From Pseudomonas izuensis (lineage in GTDB: Bacteria; Pseudomonadota; Gammaproteobacteria; Pseudomonadales; Pseudomonadaceae), in contig NZ_WTFT01000040.1 of NCBI RefSeq assembly GCF_009861505.1, positions 62,001 through 126,000 of the forward strand: DNA of 64,000 bases. The letters are read 5' to 3'. The notes under the pieces were generated by a model. The model saw nothing but the letters and a program-made list of their open reading frames with translations, was not told the DNA's origin and did not search any database. The position numbers were made by a program, and so were the translations under genes. Each line of letters opens with the position of its first letter. Position 1 is the first letter of the stretch. Positions 1 to 7,659 of this stretch are shown here, piece by piece.

Positions 1-646
1 TCGAACCATTGCGGTTATCACCGAAACCGCGAGTCATGACCGAGTCCTGGGTGCTGCCCAGGGTATTGCCCTGGGTGATGCCGCTGACGTTGGCCAGGGC
101 ATCATCCAGATTGCGCGGCGCCTGATCGCGAATGACCTGGGCCGCGACCACGTTGATGGTTTGCGGAATTTCCTGAATGGGGGTCGAGGAGCGCATGACC
201 GAACTGACGGGCGGTGGCTGGTAACTGGTCGACTGCTCCATCACCGACGTGATGTTGGTCGCGCCCAGGTTCAAGGCACCTTCGGTAGGTTGCGGCTCAA
301 GTGCCATGGTGTGGCCATCGGTACGACGGAAGGTGAGGCCCGTACCGCTGAGCAAACGCTGCAGTGCCTGTTCGGCGCTCATCTGGCCATTCACCGCCGG
401 CGCGTTGAGGCCGTAGGGCGCTTCATCGGTGTAGACGACGCTGATGCCGGTCACCCGGCTGAAATCGCTCAAGGCCTGGGGCAGGGGTTTGGCGGCCATC
501 GAGAAACTGAACTGCTCACGCTGCTGGCTACCGCCAGCCTCAGCGGCCATCGCCACGTTCGGCGGCAGCAATGCCAACGCCGAAAAGCTCAAGGCAGAAA
601 CACCCAACCATTGTTTGACCGAACCCGATTTTGCCCTGGACTTCAT
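1..646 (-). CDS. TonB-dependent siderophore receptor with STN signalling domain (partial, N-terminal 215 residues)
   Basis: Outer-membrane receptor for a ferric siderophore; the gene runs off the left edge so only the N-terminus is visible. The ATG at 646 opens a protein with a Sec signal peptide (hydrophobic core about residues 14-30, likely cleavage after AMA at 34). An STN (secretin/TonB short N-terminal) domain follows at about 46-103, and the plug begins near 154 with the IQEIPQTINVV and ALANVSGITQG signatures of FpvA/FhuE-type receptors. The STN domain marks receptors that signal to a FecR-type anti-sigma factor, and such a regulator pair lies immediately upstream on the same strand. 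A REPIN separates the receptor from fecR, so it may have its own promoter. The siderophore cannot be deduced because the barrel is missing. Confidence 0.9.
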   Translation of the reverse strand, partial: MKSRAKSGSVKQWLGVSALSFSALALLPPNVAMAAEAGGSQQREQFSFSMAAKPLPQALSDFSRVTGISVVYTDEAPYGLNAPAVNGQMSAEQALQRLLSGTGLTFRRTDGHTMALEPQPTEGALNLGATNITSVMEQSTSYQPPPVSSVMRSSTPIQEIPQTINVVAAQVIRDQAPRNLDDALANVSGITQGNTLGSTQDSVMTRGFGDNRNGS

Positions 647-780
647 GACTCGTGACCTGTGTAGAACCGCAACGGATGCGAATGACTCGCAGTTTCAGTC
701 ACTACACGGATGGCGTTCGGTTTTACCTCAGCAGAAAGTGAAAATATTTTTTATTCAGAAAGATGTGGTGCCTGATCTGG

Positions 781-851
781 CCTCTTCGCTGGCAAGCCAG
801 CTCCTACAGAAGATCGGGGCGACTGTAGGAGCTGGCTTGCCAGCGAAGAGG
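781..851. repeat. REPIN (inverted REP pair)
   Basis: Two perfect 28-base arms (781-808 and 824-851) face each other around a 15-base loop. Each arm carries the core GGAGCTGGCTTGCCAGCGA. It lies between the fecR-like gene and the TonB receptor and could act as a transcript-stabilising or attenuating hairpin. Confidence 0.9.
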
Positions 852-860
852 CGCGTCGGA

Positions 861-1850
861 TCAACGCAAAATAATCAGATGCCCCAACACCGGATGCTGC
901 TCAAACCCCAACACCCCCTGCAACGAACTCAACACCGCCTGCGGGTTCTTGCTCGGGAAACTGCCACTGACCCGTCGCTTGGCCAGTTCATCGTTGAGCA
1001 GCACGATCCTTCCCGGGTAATACCGGCCGAGGTCCTGCACCACGTCAGCCAACGTCGCCTTGTAGTAGTTGAGCCAACCCTGGCGCCACGCCAGTTGCGC
1101 TTCACTGTCCACCGCGAGCAAGGGTTGCGCCGTGCCTTCGCCATAGGCCACTTGCTGGCCGGCGGTGATGATTTGCTGCGCGGCGTTTTTATCCGCCGTC
1201 ACGGCGACGCGACCGGACAATACCGTGACCTGCGCGCCGTGGGGCTGCAGGCGCACTTCGAACTGCGTGCCCAGCACTCGCGCCTGGCCCTTTTCGGCGT
1301 CGACCACAAACGGCTCGCCCGTGTGGGTCACGCTGAAGAAACCGGCACCGCGACGCACCTGCACATGCCGTTCACCGCGACTGAAATCCACGGCGATGGC
1401 ACTGTCGGCATCGAGGGTGACTTGTGACTGATCGGCCAGGGTGACGGTGCGGATTTCCCCCGGCGCCGAGACATAATCGGCGCCCAGGTCATCAAGCCAG
1501 CGCGACGGCTGCCAACCAGTGCCGAGGCAGATCATCAGCACAAGGCATGCGGCCATCGCCAGCGCCCCGGACCAGCGCATGACGCTGTGGCGGCGCGAGT
1601 GATTCATTGCATTGAGGTAACGCTGCAAGGCCAAGGCGTCTTCATCGGCCAGGGTGCGTGCCGGCACTTCGCTCAACTCCCACAGCACTTGCGCGCGGGC
1701 ATAGGCCTCGGCATGGGCCGGGTCAGCCTGCAACCATTGGCTGAAGGTGGCTTGGTCGCCACTGCTCGGCTGGTCATGCAACAGGCTCAGCCAGGCCAAC
1801 GCGGCCTGCTCTTGAACGGGCGTCGGAGTGACGGTTTGAAAGTTGTTCAC
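861..1850 (-). CDS. FecR-like anti-sigma / sigma regulator
   Basis: Cytoplasmic-membrane regulator that relays receptor occupancy to the ECF sigma factor encoded just upstream. I chose the GTG at 1850 (329 aa): it overlaps the sigma gene stop as GTGA and has AGGGAAAG ahead of it, whereas the longer reading adds 17 residues of sigma-gene shadow. Visible parts are an N-terminal DUF4880-like segment (WLSLLHDQPSSGDQATFSQW), one transmembrane helix at about residues 87-105, and a periplasmic FecR domain (VTLADQSQVTLDADSAI onward). A C-terminal region of the kind that contacts the receptor STN domain follows. The gene overlap implies translational coupling with the sigma factor. It could be pro-sigma or anti-sigma; sequence alone does not tell. 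Confidence 0.9.
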   Translation of the reverse strand: MNNFQTVTPTPVQEQAALAWLSLLHDQPSSGDQATFSQWLQADPAHAEAYARAQVLWELSEVPARTLADEDALALQRYLNAMNHSRRHSVMRWSGALAMAACLVLMICLGTGWQPSRWLDDLGADYVSAPGEIRTVTLADQSQVTLDADSAIAVDFSRGERHVQVRRGAGFFSVTHTGEPFVVDAEKGQARVLGTQFEVRLQPHGAQVTVLSGRVAVTADKNAAQQIITAGQQVAYGEGTAQPLLAVDSEAQLAWRQGWLNYYKATLADVVQDLGRYYPGRIVLLNDELAKRRVSGSFPSKNPQAVLSSLQGVLGFEQHPVLGHLIILR

Positions 1851-2419
1851 GGTGCTTTCCCTGGCGTACGCGGTTCCGGTTCCCGAAGGCTGGCCTTGCA
1901 TGCTTCGAGTGCGCGCATCATATGTTTTTCCACGGCGCTTTGGGACAGGCCCATGGCCTTGGCGATTTCGGCGTACTTGCGGCCATGGATGCGGTTGAGC
2001 AAAAAAATCTGCCGCGTGCGTTCGGGCAAGGCGCGCAACGCGGCTTCGACATGCCGTAAATCGTTGCCCGCCTCCAGCGCAGCTTGCGGCTCACTGCCGA
2101 TACCGTCGGATGGTTCCACCATCAAGCCTTCGCTGGCCCGGGCGCGCGTGCCTTCACTGCGTAAATGATCGATGGCGATGTTGCCGGCGCAACGTAACAG
2201 GTAGGTGCTGAGTTCCTCGACCTGCACCAGCGGCCGCCGCCAGAAACGCAGGAACAAGTCCTGCACCAGGTCCGCGGCCGTCGCCCGGCAACCGACGCGG
2301 CGATTGACCAGCGCTTCCATTTGCGACCGTTGCGACAGGAATACCTGGAGAAAATGCGCACGATCGCCGCGCGGTTCGTCGTGCGCAAGATCGTGGGGTT
2401 CGGGGGGACTCGTGATCAT
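1847..2419 (-). CDS. ECF sigma-70 factor, FecI family
   Basis: Extracytoplasmic-function sigma factor of the iron-starvation (FecI/PvdS-like) class, expected to transcribe the neighbouring TonB receptor gene. Region 2 is seen in ATAADLVQDLFLRFWRRP and the following helices. Region 4 is seen in ALPERTRQIFLLNRIHGRKY and the helix-turn-helix EIAKAMGLSQSAVEKHM. The ATG at 2419 gives 190 aa; an in-frame TTG at 2437 would add six residues, and neither has a strong ribosome site. A Fur-box-like palindrome lies about 50 bases upstream, so iron repression is likely. The gene overlaps fecR by four bases. Confidence 0.92.
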   Translation of the reverse strand: MITSPPEPHDLAHDEPRGDRAHFLQVFLSQRSQMEALVNRRVGCRATAADLVQDLFLRFWRRPLVQVEELSTYLLRCAGNIAIDHLRSEGTRARASEGLMVEPSDGIGSEPQAALEAGNDLRHVEAALRALPERTRQIFLLNRIHGRKYAEIAKAMGLSQSAVEKHMMRALEACKASLREPEPRTPGKAP

Positions 2420-2468
2420 CGGTTCAGTACTGCGCAAAGGGCAATCGGGCTAGTCAGCGAGGCGCAAT

Positions 2469-2487
2469 ACTAATGATAAATATTCTC
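2469..2487 (-). promoter_or_regulatory. Fur box upstream of the fecI-like sigma gene
   Basis: The 19 bases ACTAATGATAAATATTCTC match 14 of 19 positions of the consensus GATAATGATAATCATTATC. They lie about 50 bases upstream of the sigma start codon, where Fur-Fe2+ would block the promoter. Position and class of the downstream gene both support the call; binding is inferred. Confidence 0.7.
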
Positions 2488-2512
2488 ATGCGCAAAAGAT
2501 CATTAATGCGAA

Positions 2513-2606
2513 CCTGTAGGAGCCGGCTTGCTGGCGATGGCGGTGCATCAATCAACACTGATGAAACCTGACACACCGCCTTCGCCAGCAAGCCGGCTCC
2601 TACAGG
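2513..2606. repeat. REPIN
   Basis: Inverted arms based on GGAGCCGGCTTGCTGGCGA (left) and its complement (right), separated by a loop with alternating TCAACACTGATG-like sequence. The loop resembles that of the REPINs at 5824, 9675, 14037 and 33188. Confidence 0.88.
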
Positions 2607-2626
2607 CATCGGTGAGCGCAGAAAAC

Positions 2627-2655
2627 AAAACGGGCCTGCAATGCAGGCCCGTTTT
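2627..2655 (-). terminator. Rho-independent terminator of the HPF-like gene
   Basis: A perfect GC-rich stem, CGGGCCTGCA / TGCAGGCCCG, is flanked by AAAA and TTTT. Read on the minus strand it starts about 20 bases after the stop codon of the HPF/RaiA-like gene. Confidence 0.88.
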
Positions 2656-2677
2656 CATTGGGAAGGTGAATCAGGCT

Positions 2678-3088
2678 TCAGGCGTTTTGCGCAGCCTGCT
2701 CGTTTTCAAGAAACTCTTCTTCCAGCAGCACATCCGCGTGAGCTCTGCGCTCGAACGGCACCACGGCGGCGCGTGGTTTTCCGCGCAATTTGCCGAACAG
2801 GTGTTCAAGGGCATGCTCGAGCTTCTCGGCGGCCCCGTCGATCGCCAGTTCCAGGTTGGCGGCTTTATGGGTGACAGAAATCGGTTGGTGGCCTTTTGGC
2901 CTCGCTTCCAGCTGGCAGCGTAAATCGTGGGGACCGGGCTTGTCGCCGTTCTCGTCCCGCAGGTGAACTTCGACTCGGGTCAAGTCCTCCTCATAACGTT
3001 CGAGCGTGCTCTCAATGGTGGTTCGTACCCACTCCTCCAGTCGTTTACTGCTTTGAATATGGTTATCGCTATTGACTTGGATTTGCAT
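2678..3088 (-). CDS. HPF/RaiA-family ribosome-associated protein (paralogue)
   Basis: Small 136-residue protein of the sigma-54 modulation/HPF-RaiA family, which binds the 30S decoding region and silences ribosomes in stationary phase. The family pattern is visible as MQIQVNSDNHI, then VEVHLRDENGDKPGPHDLRC, then AANLELAIDGAAEKLEHAL. The acidic C-terminus (LLEEEFLENEQ) is not a long-HPF dimerisation domain. The start is supported by AAGGGATG nine bases upstream. It is monocistronic and followed by a clear terminator. A second, canonical short hpf gene lies beside rpoN in this same window, so this one is a diverged paralogue whose exact role is unknown. Confidence 0.82.
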   Translation of the reverse strand: MQIQVNSDNHIQSSKRLEEWVRTTIESTLERYEEDLTRVEVHLRDENGDKPGPHDLRCQLEARPKGHQPISVTHKAANLELAIDGAAEKLEHALEHLFGKLRGKPRAAVVPFERRAHADVLLEEEFLENEQAAQNA

Positions 3089-3226
3089 AGTTCATCCCTT
3101 ATTTCAGCTAGCTCGCGAGAGGCCGGTCAGCTAAGCCCTTGGGCGTCGTCACCGTGACCTCTTGGTTACACAATCGGTCTGTACGCTGAACAATTCAACC
3201 CCTGAAAAAAGATAATTTTGTAATCG

Positions 3227-3248
3227 CAAAAAAAGCCGGACAACCGGT
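3227..3248 (-). terminator. Weak Rho-independent terminator after the LysR gene
   Basis: On the minus strand a short CCGG-TTGT-CCGG hairpin runs into a tract of seven T residues, about 55 bases past the LysR stop codon. The stem is only four to five base pairs, so strength is doubtful. Confidence 0.4.
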
Positions 3249-3302
3249 AAAAGCGCTGTTAAGGTCGGGAGTTGATTCGCCCCGCTCCCCTGTCACAAAT
3301 TC

Positions 3303-4250
3303 TCACATTTGCCGCTCCCCAAGCGGGTGCAGGCCGCGAAAAATCCCCGCCTCTTCCACCAGCCAGTCATGCACCGCACGCACGCCCGGATGACTCAGCG
3401 CACCCGGCGCATAGAGCACCATGTAGCGCTTGTGATTGGGCACCGCAAGGCCAAACGGCACGATCAGCGCCCCGCGCTCCAGCTCGTCGTTCAACAGTGT
3501 TCGCCGGGCAATCGCCACGCCCATTCCGGCGATGGCCGCTTCGATGGTCAGGTGATTACGATTGAACGTGTGCCCACGCCGCACATCCGCGCCTTCAAAA
3601 CCAATGGCGTTGAGATAGAACTCCCATTCCGCATATTCGTAGCTGCCGCGCCAGGCGGTGATGTCGTGCAGCAGCGGGAAATGCATCAGGTCGGCGGGGC
3701 CATGCAGCGGAGGACGACCGCGCAACAAGCCCGGTGCACACACCGGAAAAATCTGTTCATCGAGCAAGGCTGTGGATAACAGTCCGGGGTAGCTGCCGTC
3801 GTTCAGGTCGATGGCCAGATCGAAGTCGCCCTCATGCAACGGCACACTGCTGTCCTCCGCCACCAGGCGCAACTGGATGTCCGGAAAGCGCTGCTGTAAT
3901 CGCGGCAGGCGTGGGGTCAACCATTTGCTCAGGAACGACGGAATCGAACGCACCCGCAGCGTCCCGCTGATCATGCCCGCGTCCAGTCGGCGCAATTCCG
4001 CGTCGATGCTGCCGTAGGCTTCGTTGACGGTGATGGCCAGTCGCTGGCCTTCGGCACTCAACTCCACGCCCCGGGCACGCCGATGAAACAGGCGAAAACC
4101 CAGGCGTTCCTCGAGTTGACGGATCTGCTGGCTGACCGCCCCCGGTGTGATGTGCAACTCTTCGGCGCAGCGGGTGAACGACAAGTGCCGGGCGGCACAG
4201 GAAAACACCTGCAGCCACACATAGGTCTGGGCGTGTAATTGACGGCTCAT
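3303..4250 (-). CDS. LysR-family regulator (GcvA-like)
   Basis: A 315-residue LysR-type transcription factor. The N-terminal winged helix-turn-helix is evident (LSFTRCAEELHITPGAVSQQIRQLEERLG, residues about 24-52), followed by the linker helix and a periplasmic-binding-protein-like effector domain (about 95-300). The motif LSKWLTPRLPRLQQRFPDIQ is typical of the GcvA subgroup, whose members often govern amino-acid catabolism. It is transcribed divergently from L-serine ammonia-lyase with about 135 bases between, so control of that gene in response to an amino acid is the natural inference. The effector is unknown. Confidence 0.88.
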   Translation of the reverse strand: MSRQLHAQTYVWLQVFSCAARHLSFTRCAEELHITPGAVSQQIRQLEERLGFRLFHRRARGVELSAEGQRLAITVNEAYGSIDAELRRLDAGMISGTLRVRSIPSFLSKWLTPRLPRLQQRFPDIQLRLVAEDSSVPLHEGDFDLAIDLNDGSYPGLLSTALLDEQIFPVCAPGLLRGRPPLHGPADLMHFPLLHDITAWRGSYEYAEWEFYLNAIGFEGADVRRGHTFNRNHLTIEAAIAGMGVAIARRTLLNDELERGALIVPFGLAVPNHKRYMVLYAPGALSHPGVRAVHDWLVEEAGIFRGLHPLGERQM

Positions 4251-4385
4251 CGTTTAGTCCTGCTAAAGGCTGTCTTAGGAAGTTTCGTTGGTCACGTAGG
4301 ACCGAGGTTGGCAGTATCGTTGATAGTGCGCTTGTCCTACAAAAATGGCAGCGATTCATCCTCCATTGCGGGAATAGGCTTTAGC

Positions 4386-5762
4386 ATGGCTATCAGTGTT
4401 TTCGATCTTTTCAAAGTCGGCATCGGCCCGTCCAGCTCTCATACCGTTGGCCCGATGCGCGCTGCGGCGACCTTCGCCCAGGCGCTGGTCGATCAGGGTT
4501 TGGTGTCTGACGTGCGGCGCGTAGAAATCCGACTCTATGGCTCCCTGTCGGCAACCGGCGTCGGTCACGCCACCGACCGCGCCTGTGTCATGGGCTTGAT
4601 GGGCGAGTGGCCAGACCGTATCGATCCCGGCACCATCGACAGCCGAATTCACACCCTGCGCGAAACCGCCGAGCTGTCCCTGGCCGGCCAGGTGACAATC
4701 GCCTTCGACTGGACGCGTGATCTGCTGTTGCTCGACGAGAGTTTGCCCTACCACCCCAACGCCATGTCCCTGACAGCCTTCGGCGAAACCGGCGAGCTGT
4801 TCGAGCAAACCTACTACTCGATTGGTGGCGGTTTCATCATCGAAGCGGCCGAAGCGGAGTCCGGGATTCCCCCGGCGAGCGACGTGGTGTTGCCGTACGA
4901 CTTCTCCAGCGCCGTCGAATTGCTTCAGCTGTGCAACCGGCACGGCTTGCGGGTTTCCGAATTGATGATGGCCAACGAACGGGCCTGGCGCAGTGACGAA
5001 GAAATCCGTCAGGGCCTGTTGCATATCTGGTCGGTGATGCGCGAGTGCGTCGAGCAGGGTTTGCACCACGAAGGCATTCTGCCCGGTGGTCTGAATGTGC
5101 CGCGTCGCGCGGCGAAATTGCACCGCAGCCTGTTGGAAATCGGCAAGCCGAACGTCATCACCTCGACCCTGTCGGCCATGGAGTGGGTCAACCTGTTCGC
5201 CCTCGCCGTGAACGAAGAAAACGCCGCCGGCGGTCGCATGGTCACCGCACCGACCAACGGCGCGGCGGGGATCATTCCGGCCGTGCTGCACTACTACATG
5301 AAATTCAATCCGGACGCGTCGGACGATGACGTGGTGGCGTTCTTTTTGGGCGCGGCGGCTGTCGGCATTCTCTGTAAGAAAAACGCCTCGATCTCCGGTG
5401 CCGAGGTCGGCTGCCAGGGTGAAGTGGGCTCGGCCTGCGCCATGGCTGCCGCCGGCCTGGCAGAGGTGCTGGGCGCCACACCGGAGCAGTTGGAAAACGC
5501 CGCGGAAATCGGCCTGGAACACAACCTTGGCCTGACTTGCGACCCGGTGGGCGGGCTAGTGCAAGTACCGTGCATTGAGCGCAATGCGATTGCCGCGGTG
5601 AAGGCGATCAATGCCACGCAAATGGCCCTGCGCGGCGATGGTAAACACTTTATTTCCCTGGACCGGGTGATCCGCACCATGCGCGATACCGGCGCCGACA
5701 TGCACGACAAATACAAGGAAACGTCACGGGGCGGTCTGGCGGTGAGTTGGGTGGAATGCTGA
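4386..5762 (+). CDS. sdaA: L-serine ammonia-lyase (iron-sulfur L-serine dehydratase)
   Basis: Cytoplasmic enzyme converting L-serine to pyruvate and ammonia with an oxygen-sensitive Fe-S cluster. The ATG at 4386 gives 458 aa, the usual single-chain length, beginning MAISVFDLFKVGIGPSSSHT; the beta subunit domain comes first and the alpha domain after about residue 170. Cluster cysteines appear in GILCKKNASISGAEVGC, GSACAMAAAG and CDPVGGLVQVPC. The open frame extends 49 codons further upstream but lacks family sequence there. It is divergent from a GcvA-like LysR gene, which likely regulates it. It could equally be called tdcG/sdaB-type; substrate specificity for L-serine is the family norm. 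Confidence 0.95.
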   Translation: MAISVFDLFKVGIGPSSSHTVGPMRAAATFAQALVDQGLVSDVRRVEIRLYGSLSATGVGHATDRACVMGLMGEWPDRIDPGTIDSRIHTLRETAELSLAGQVTIAFDWTRDLLLLDESLPYHPNAMSLTAFGETGELFEQTYYSIGGGFIIEAAEAESGIPPASDVVLPYDFSSAVELLQLCNRHGLRVSELMMANERAWRSDEEIRQGLLHIWSVMRECVEQGLHHEGILPGGLNVPRRAAKLHRSLLEIGKPNVITSTLSAMEWVNLFALAVNEENAAGGRMVTAPTNGAAGIIPAVLHYYMKFNPDASDDDVVAFFLGAAAVGILCKKNASISGAEVGCQGEVGSACAMAAAGLAEVLGATPEQLENAAEIGLEHNLGLTCDPVGGLVQVPCIERNAIAAVKAINATQMALRGDGKHFISLDRVIRTMRDTGADMHDKYKETSRGGLAVSWVEC

Positions 5763-6087
5763 CCGGTTTGGAGGCACGTCGGATTTAATTGCCCTGAAAC
5801 GGGCAGGCAAAAATAATGCGGGTCTGTGGGAGCGAGCCTGCTCGCGATGACGGCTGTACAGTCAACTTCTGCTTGGCTGACAGTCCGCTATCGCGAGCAG
5901 GCTCGCTCCTACAGGTTTTGCAGGTCGCGAGCATTGTCCGAAAATCTATCCGGCATGCCCCTTGCTTTATCCCTGATGCAGGCATTGATGGCGATGTGGC
6001 CATGGAATGGCCGATGGTCTGGTGTGGCGAACTAATCCCGATCCGAACCGGTCAACAATTGCACGTTCAATCAGGCGGTGACGCATC
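5763..6087. other. Intergenic region of 325 bases
   Basis: This gap between sdaA and the DUF3509 gene contains a REPIN at 5824-5914. A short GCCC/GGGC hairpin lies at about 5790-5805 just after the sdaA stop, without a T-run. About 170 bases of upstream region for the DUF3509 gene follow. No convincing open reading frame or RNA gene was seen. Confidence 0.7.
5824..5914. repeat. REPIN
   Basis: Inverted REP arms with core GGAGCGAGCCTGCTCGCGAT facing each other, about 30 bases each, around a loop related to those at 2513, 9675, 14037 and 33188. Confidence 0.9.
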
Positions 6088-6405
6088 ATGGACAACCCCT
6101 TTCAGCTCATTACCGATGCCTTTGCAGCGGACTATCAGATCAACCTGAGCATTCAGGGTCTGGACGGCAGCATCATGCTGACCCTGTCCAACTGTGGCCA
6201 CGTAGTCGCAAAGCGCATGATCAGCGCCGAACAACGCAATGACCCCGAGCGCCTCAAACGCCTGGTGCAAAGCATTCAGTTCGGCATCGCCATCGAACAG
6301 GGCCACAGCGCGGTGGCCATCCTCGAAGCCATGACCGATGGCGGCACGCGCAACCAGCCGCCTCCACCTGCCAAAGGCCGGCACCGACCTGCCTTGGGCC
6401 TTTAA
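6088..6405 (+). CDS. DUF3509-like small protein
   Basis: A 105-residue protein of unknown function, recognised by LDGSIMLTLSNCGHVVAKRM and RLVQSIQFGIAIEQG, which fit the pseudomonad DUF3509 family as I remember it. No signal peptide or membrane segment. The C-terminal tail is proline-rich and basic. AGGCGG precedes the ATG at good spacing. Its stop codon overlaps that of the convergent psiE gene by four bases (6402-6405), so the two transcripts must run into each other. No biochemical role is known to me. Confidence 0.75.
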   Translation: MDNPFQLITDAFAADYQINLSIQGLDGSIMLTLSNCGHVVAKRMISAEQRNDPERLKRLVQSIQFGIAIEQGHSAVAILEAMTDGGTRNQPPPPAKGRHRPALGL

Positions 6406-6902
6406 ATCTCGCCCTTTTCTACTTCCGGATGCTCACTGGAGCCCGCACCGGTCTTGCGGTGCGGGTTTTCAATCTTCACCGACGGAAATTGCGAAGACGC
6501 GTAACGCACCACCAGAATCGCAAACGCCAGCAGCAGAATCCCGCCGCACAGGTAAATGATCCCCAGGTCCGGCGGATTATGGTGCGACACGTTGGAAATC
6601 AGCAGGCGTGTCAGCGCGGTGATCGCCACGTAGATCAGGAAGCGCACCGGCATGTGGTTGGTCTTGAAATAAATCCCGACCATCGCCCCCAGTTCCAGGT
6701 AGATGAACAGCAGCAGGATGTCATCGATCTTGATGTGTCCCTGCTCGATCATCCCGAGAAACTCCATCACCGCCGCCCACGCGGTCACGGCGCCGATGGC
6801 GAACAGTGCCAGGTAGTGAAAGGTCTCGACGAACAGGTTGCCCAGCGACTCTGCAAGATGATGCACGGTCTGCCGCAGGTTTTCGGCCCAGTTGATTTTC
6901 AA
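6402..6902 (-). CDS. psiE: PsiE-family phosphate-starvation-inducible membrane protein
   Basis: A 166-residue inner-membrane protein with four hydrophobic helices, at about residues 28-50, 62-80, 86-105 and 115-133. The PsiE pattern is visible in LLLFIYLELGAMVGIYFK and HMPVRFLIYVAITALTRLL. Function is unknown; the E. coli homologue is induced by phosphate starvation under PhoB and CRP. The start appears to be TTG (6902), with GAGGA nine bases upstream and no in-frame ATG until about residue 46, inside the first helix region. No Pho box was obvious upstream. It converges on, and overlaps, the DUF3509 gene. Confidence 0.85.
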   Translation of the reverse strand: MKINWAENLRQTVHHLAESLGNLFVETFHYLALFAIGAVTAWAAVMEFLGMIEQGHIKIDDILLLFIYLELGAMVGIYFKTNHMPVRFLIYVAITALTRLLISNVSHHNPPDLGIIYLCGGILLLAFAILVVRYASSQFPSVKIENPHRKTGAGSSEHPEVEKGEI

Positions 6903-7052
6903 GATGATGCTTCCTCAGGTCGGTTCGACCGGATAATGCGGGTTGGACGTGACGATTGTTCTGTATGCAGAAACAAGGCCACGCCATCATGGCGAGCCGC
7001 TATGGATTGCGCCCCGTGGCGTTTGGTCGCACCTCTTCTGGACGTCGAAGAT

Positions 7053-7080
7053 CCTGTGGGAGCTGGCTTGCCAGCGATGG
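7053..7080. repeat. Solitary REP element
   Basis: A single REP sequence, TGGGAGCTGGCTTGCCAGCG, without an inverted partner nearby. It is probably a decayed REPIN remnant. Confidence 0.75.
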
Positions 7081-7168
7081 GAGCGACTCGGTACAGGTGA
7101 AAAACCCGAAATCCGGTCTACATTAAAAAGCCACTACCCAAACTCCAGCGATTCGCTTATCCTTTTCG

Positions 7169-7184
7169 CTGTATATAAATACAG
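7169..7184 (+). promoter_or_regulatory. LexA (SOS) box of yebG
   Basis: CTGTATATAAATACAG fits the LexA consensus CTGT-N8-ACAG with an AT-rich centre. It overlaps a plausible -10 element (TATAAA) about 45 bases upstream of the yebG start codon. E. coli yebG is a known SOS gene, which strengthens the call. Confidence 0.88.
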
Positions 7185-7228
7185 TAGTCGAATCAGACAA
7201 CCAAATGTGAAGGCATGTGAGGTGGTGA

Positions 7229-7585
7229 ATGGCCGTCGAAGTGGTATACCGCAGCAGCCGAGATCTGGAGCGCTTGTTCATGGATAAAGCCGAAGCTGAC
7301 CGTCATGACAAAATGCTCGAGCTGGCCGAGCTGCTGGCTGAAGTGTTGCAAAAAGCCGTTCCGTCCCTGACCGAACAGCAAGTGGAAGAAGCCGGGATCT
7401 ACATGGCGAAAAATCGCGATGTCTTTGCCAAGGCATTCAAGAGCCAGCCGGACGCCTTGTCCGAGTTGCTCAGCGCGCCCGTCGAAGTCCCGCAACCGGT
7501 TGAAGTGGCGGCGCCTGTTGAAGAGGCGGTCGTTGAATCGATTGCCCCGGCCAAGCCAGCCAAGGCCACAAAAGCAGCAAAATAA
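7229..7585 (+). CDS. yebG: YebG-family DNA-damage-inducible protein
   Basis: A small cytoplasmic protein (118 aa) of the YebG family; molecular function is unknown but expression is SOS-controlled in E. coli. Family features are MAVEVVYRSSRDLE, KAEADRHDKMLELAELLAEV and the DVFAKAFK segment. The tail after residue 80 is low complexity (V/E/P, then KPAKATKAAK), a lysine-alanine tail reminiscent of nucleic-acid-binding extensions. GGTGGTGA precedes the ATG. A perfect LexA box lies upstream and a strong terminator downstream, so this is a monocistronic SOS gene. Confidence 0.92.
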   Translation: MAVEVVYRSSRDLERLFMDKAEADRHDKMLELAELLAEVLQKAVPSLTEQQVEEAGIYMAKNRDVFAKAFKSQPDALSELLSAPVEVPQPVEVAAPVEEAVVESIAPAKPAKATKAAK

Positions 7586-7604
7586 GTGACAGCCGAATTG
7601 AACA

Positions 7605-7635
7605 GGCCCTGAGTCGAATGACTCAGGGCCTTTTT
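7605..7635 (+). terminator. Rho-independent terminator of yebG
   Basis: Stem GGCCCTGAGT / ACTCAGGGCC with a six-base loop followed by five T residues, 20 bases after the yebG stop codon. Confidence 0.93.
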
Positions 7636-7659
7636 AATACTTGATGAAAAAGCGCTGCT

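Larger units (their letters stand above)
6903..7228. other. Intergenic region of 326 bases between psiE and yebG
   Basis: Holds the divergent control regions of psiE and yebG, a solitary REP element at 7053-7080 and a LexA box at 7169-7184. No additional gene is supported. Confidence 0.7.

Noticed and set aside
2122..2388. 88-codon arginine-rich frame on the minus strand
   Set aside because: It is an alternative frame within the sigma-factor gene and lacks any ribosome site.
4356..5522. 388-codon frame on the minus strand
   Set aside because: Antisense of sdaA, with no start signal or family.
5791..5804. Hairpin after sdaA as terminator
   Set aside because: GCCC-TGAAAC-GGGC has a four-base stem and no T-run; it is not a credible terminator on its own.
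5824..5914. CTGT...ACAG ends of REPINs as LexA boxes
   Set aside because: The CTGT and ACAG are the outer edges of long REP arms, far more than eight bases apart.
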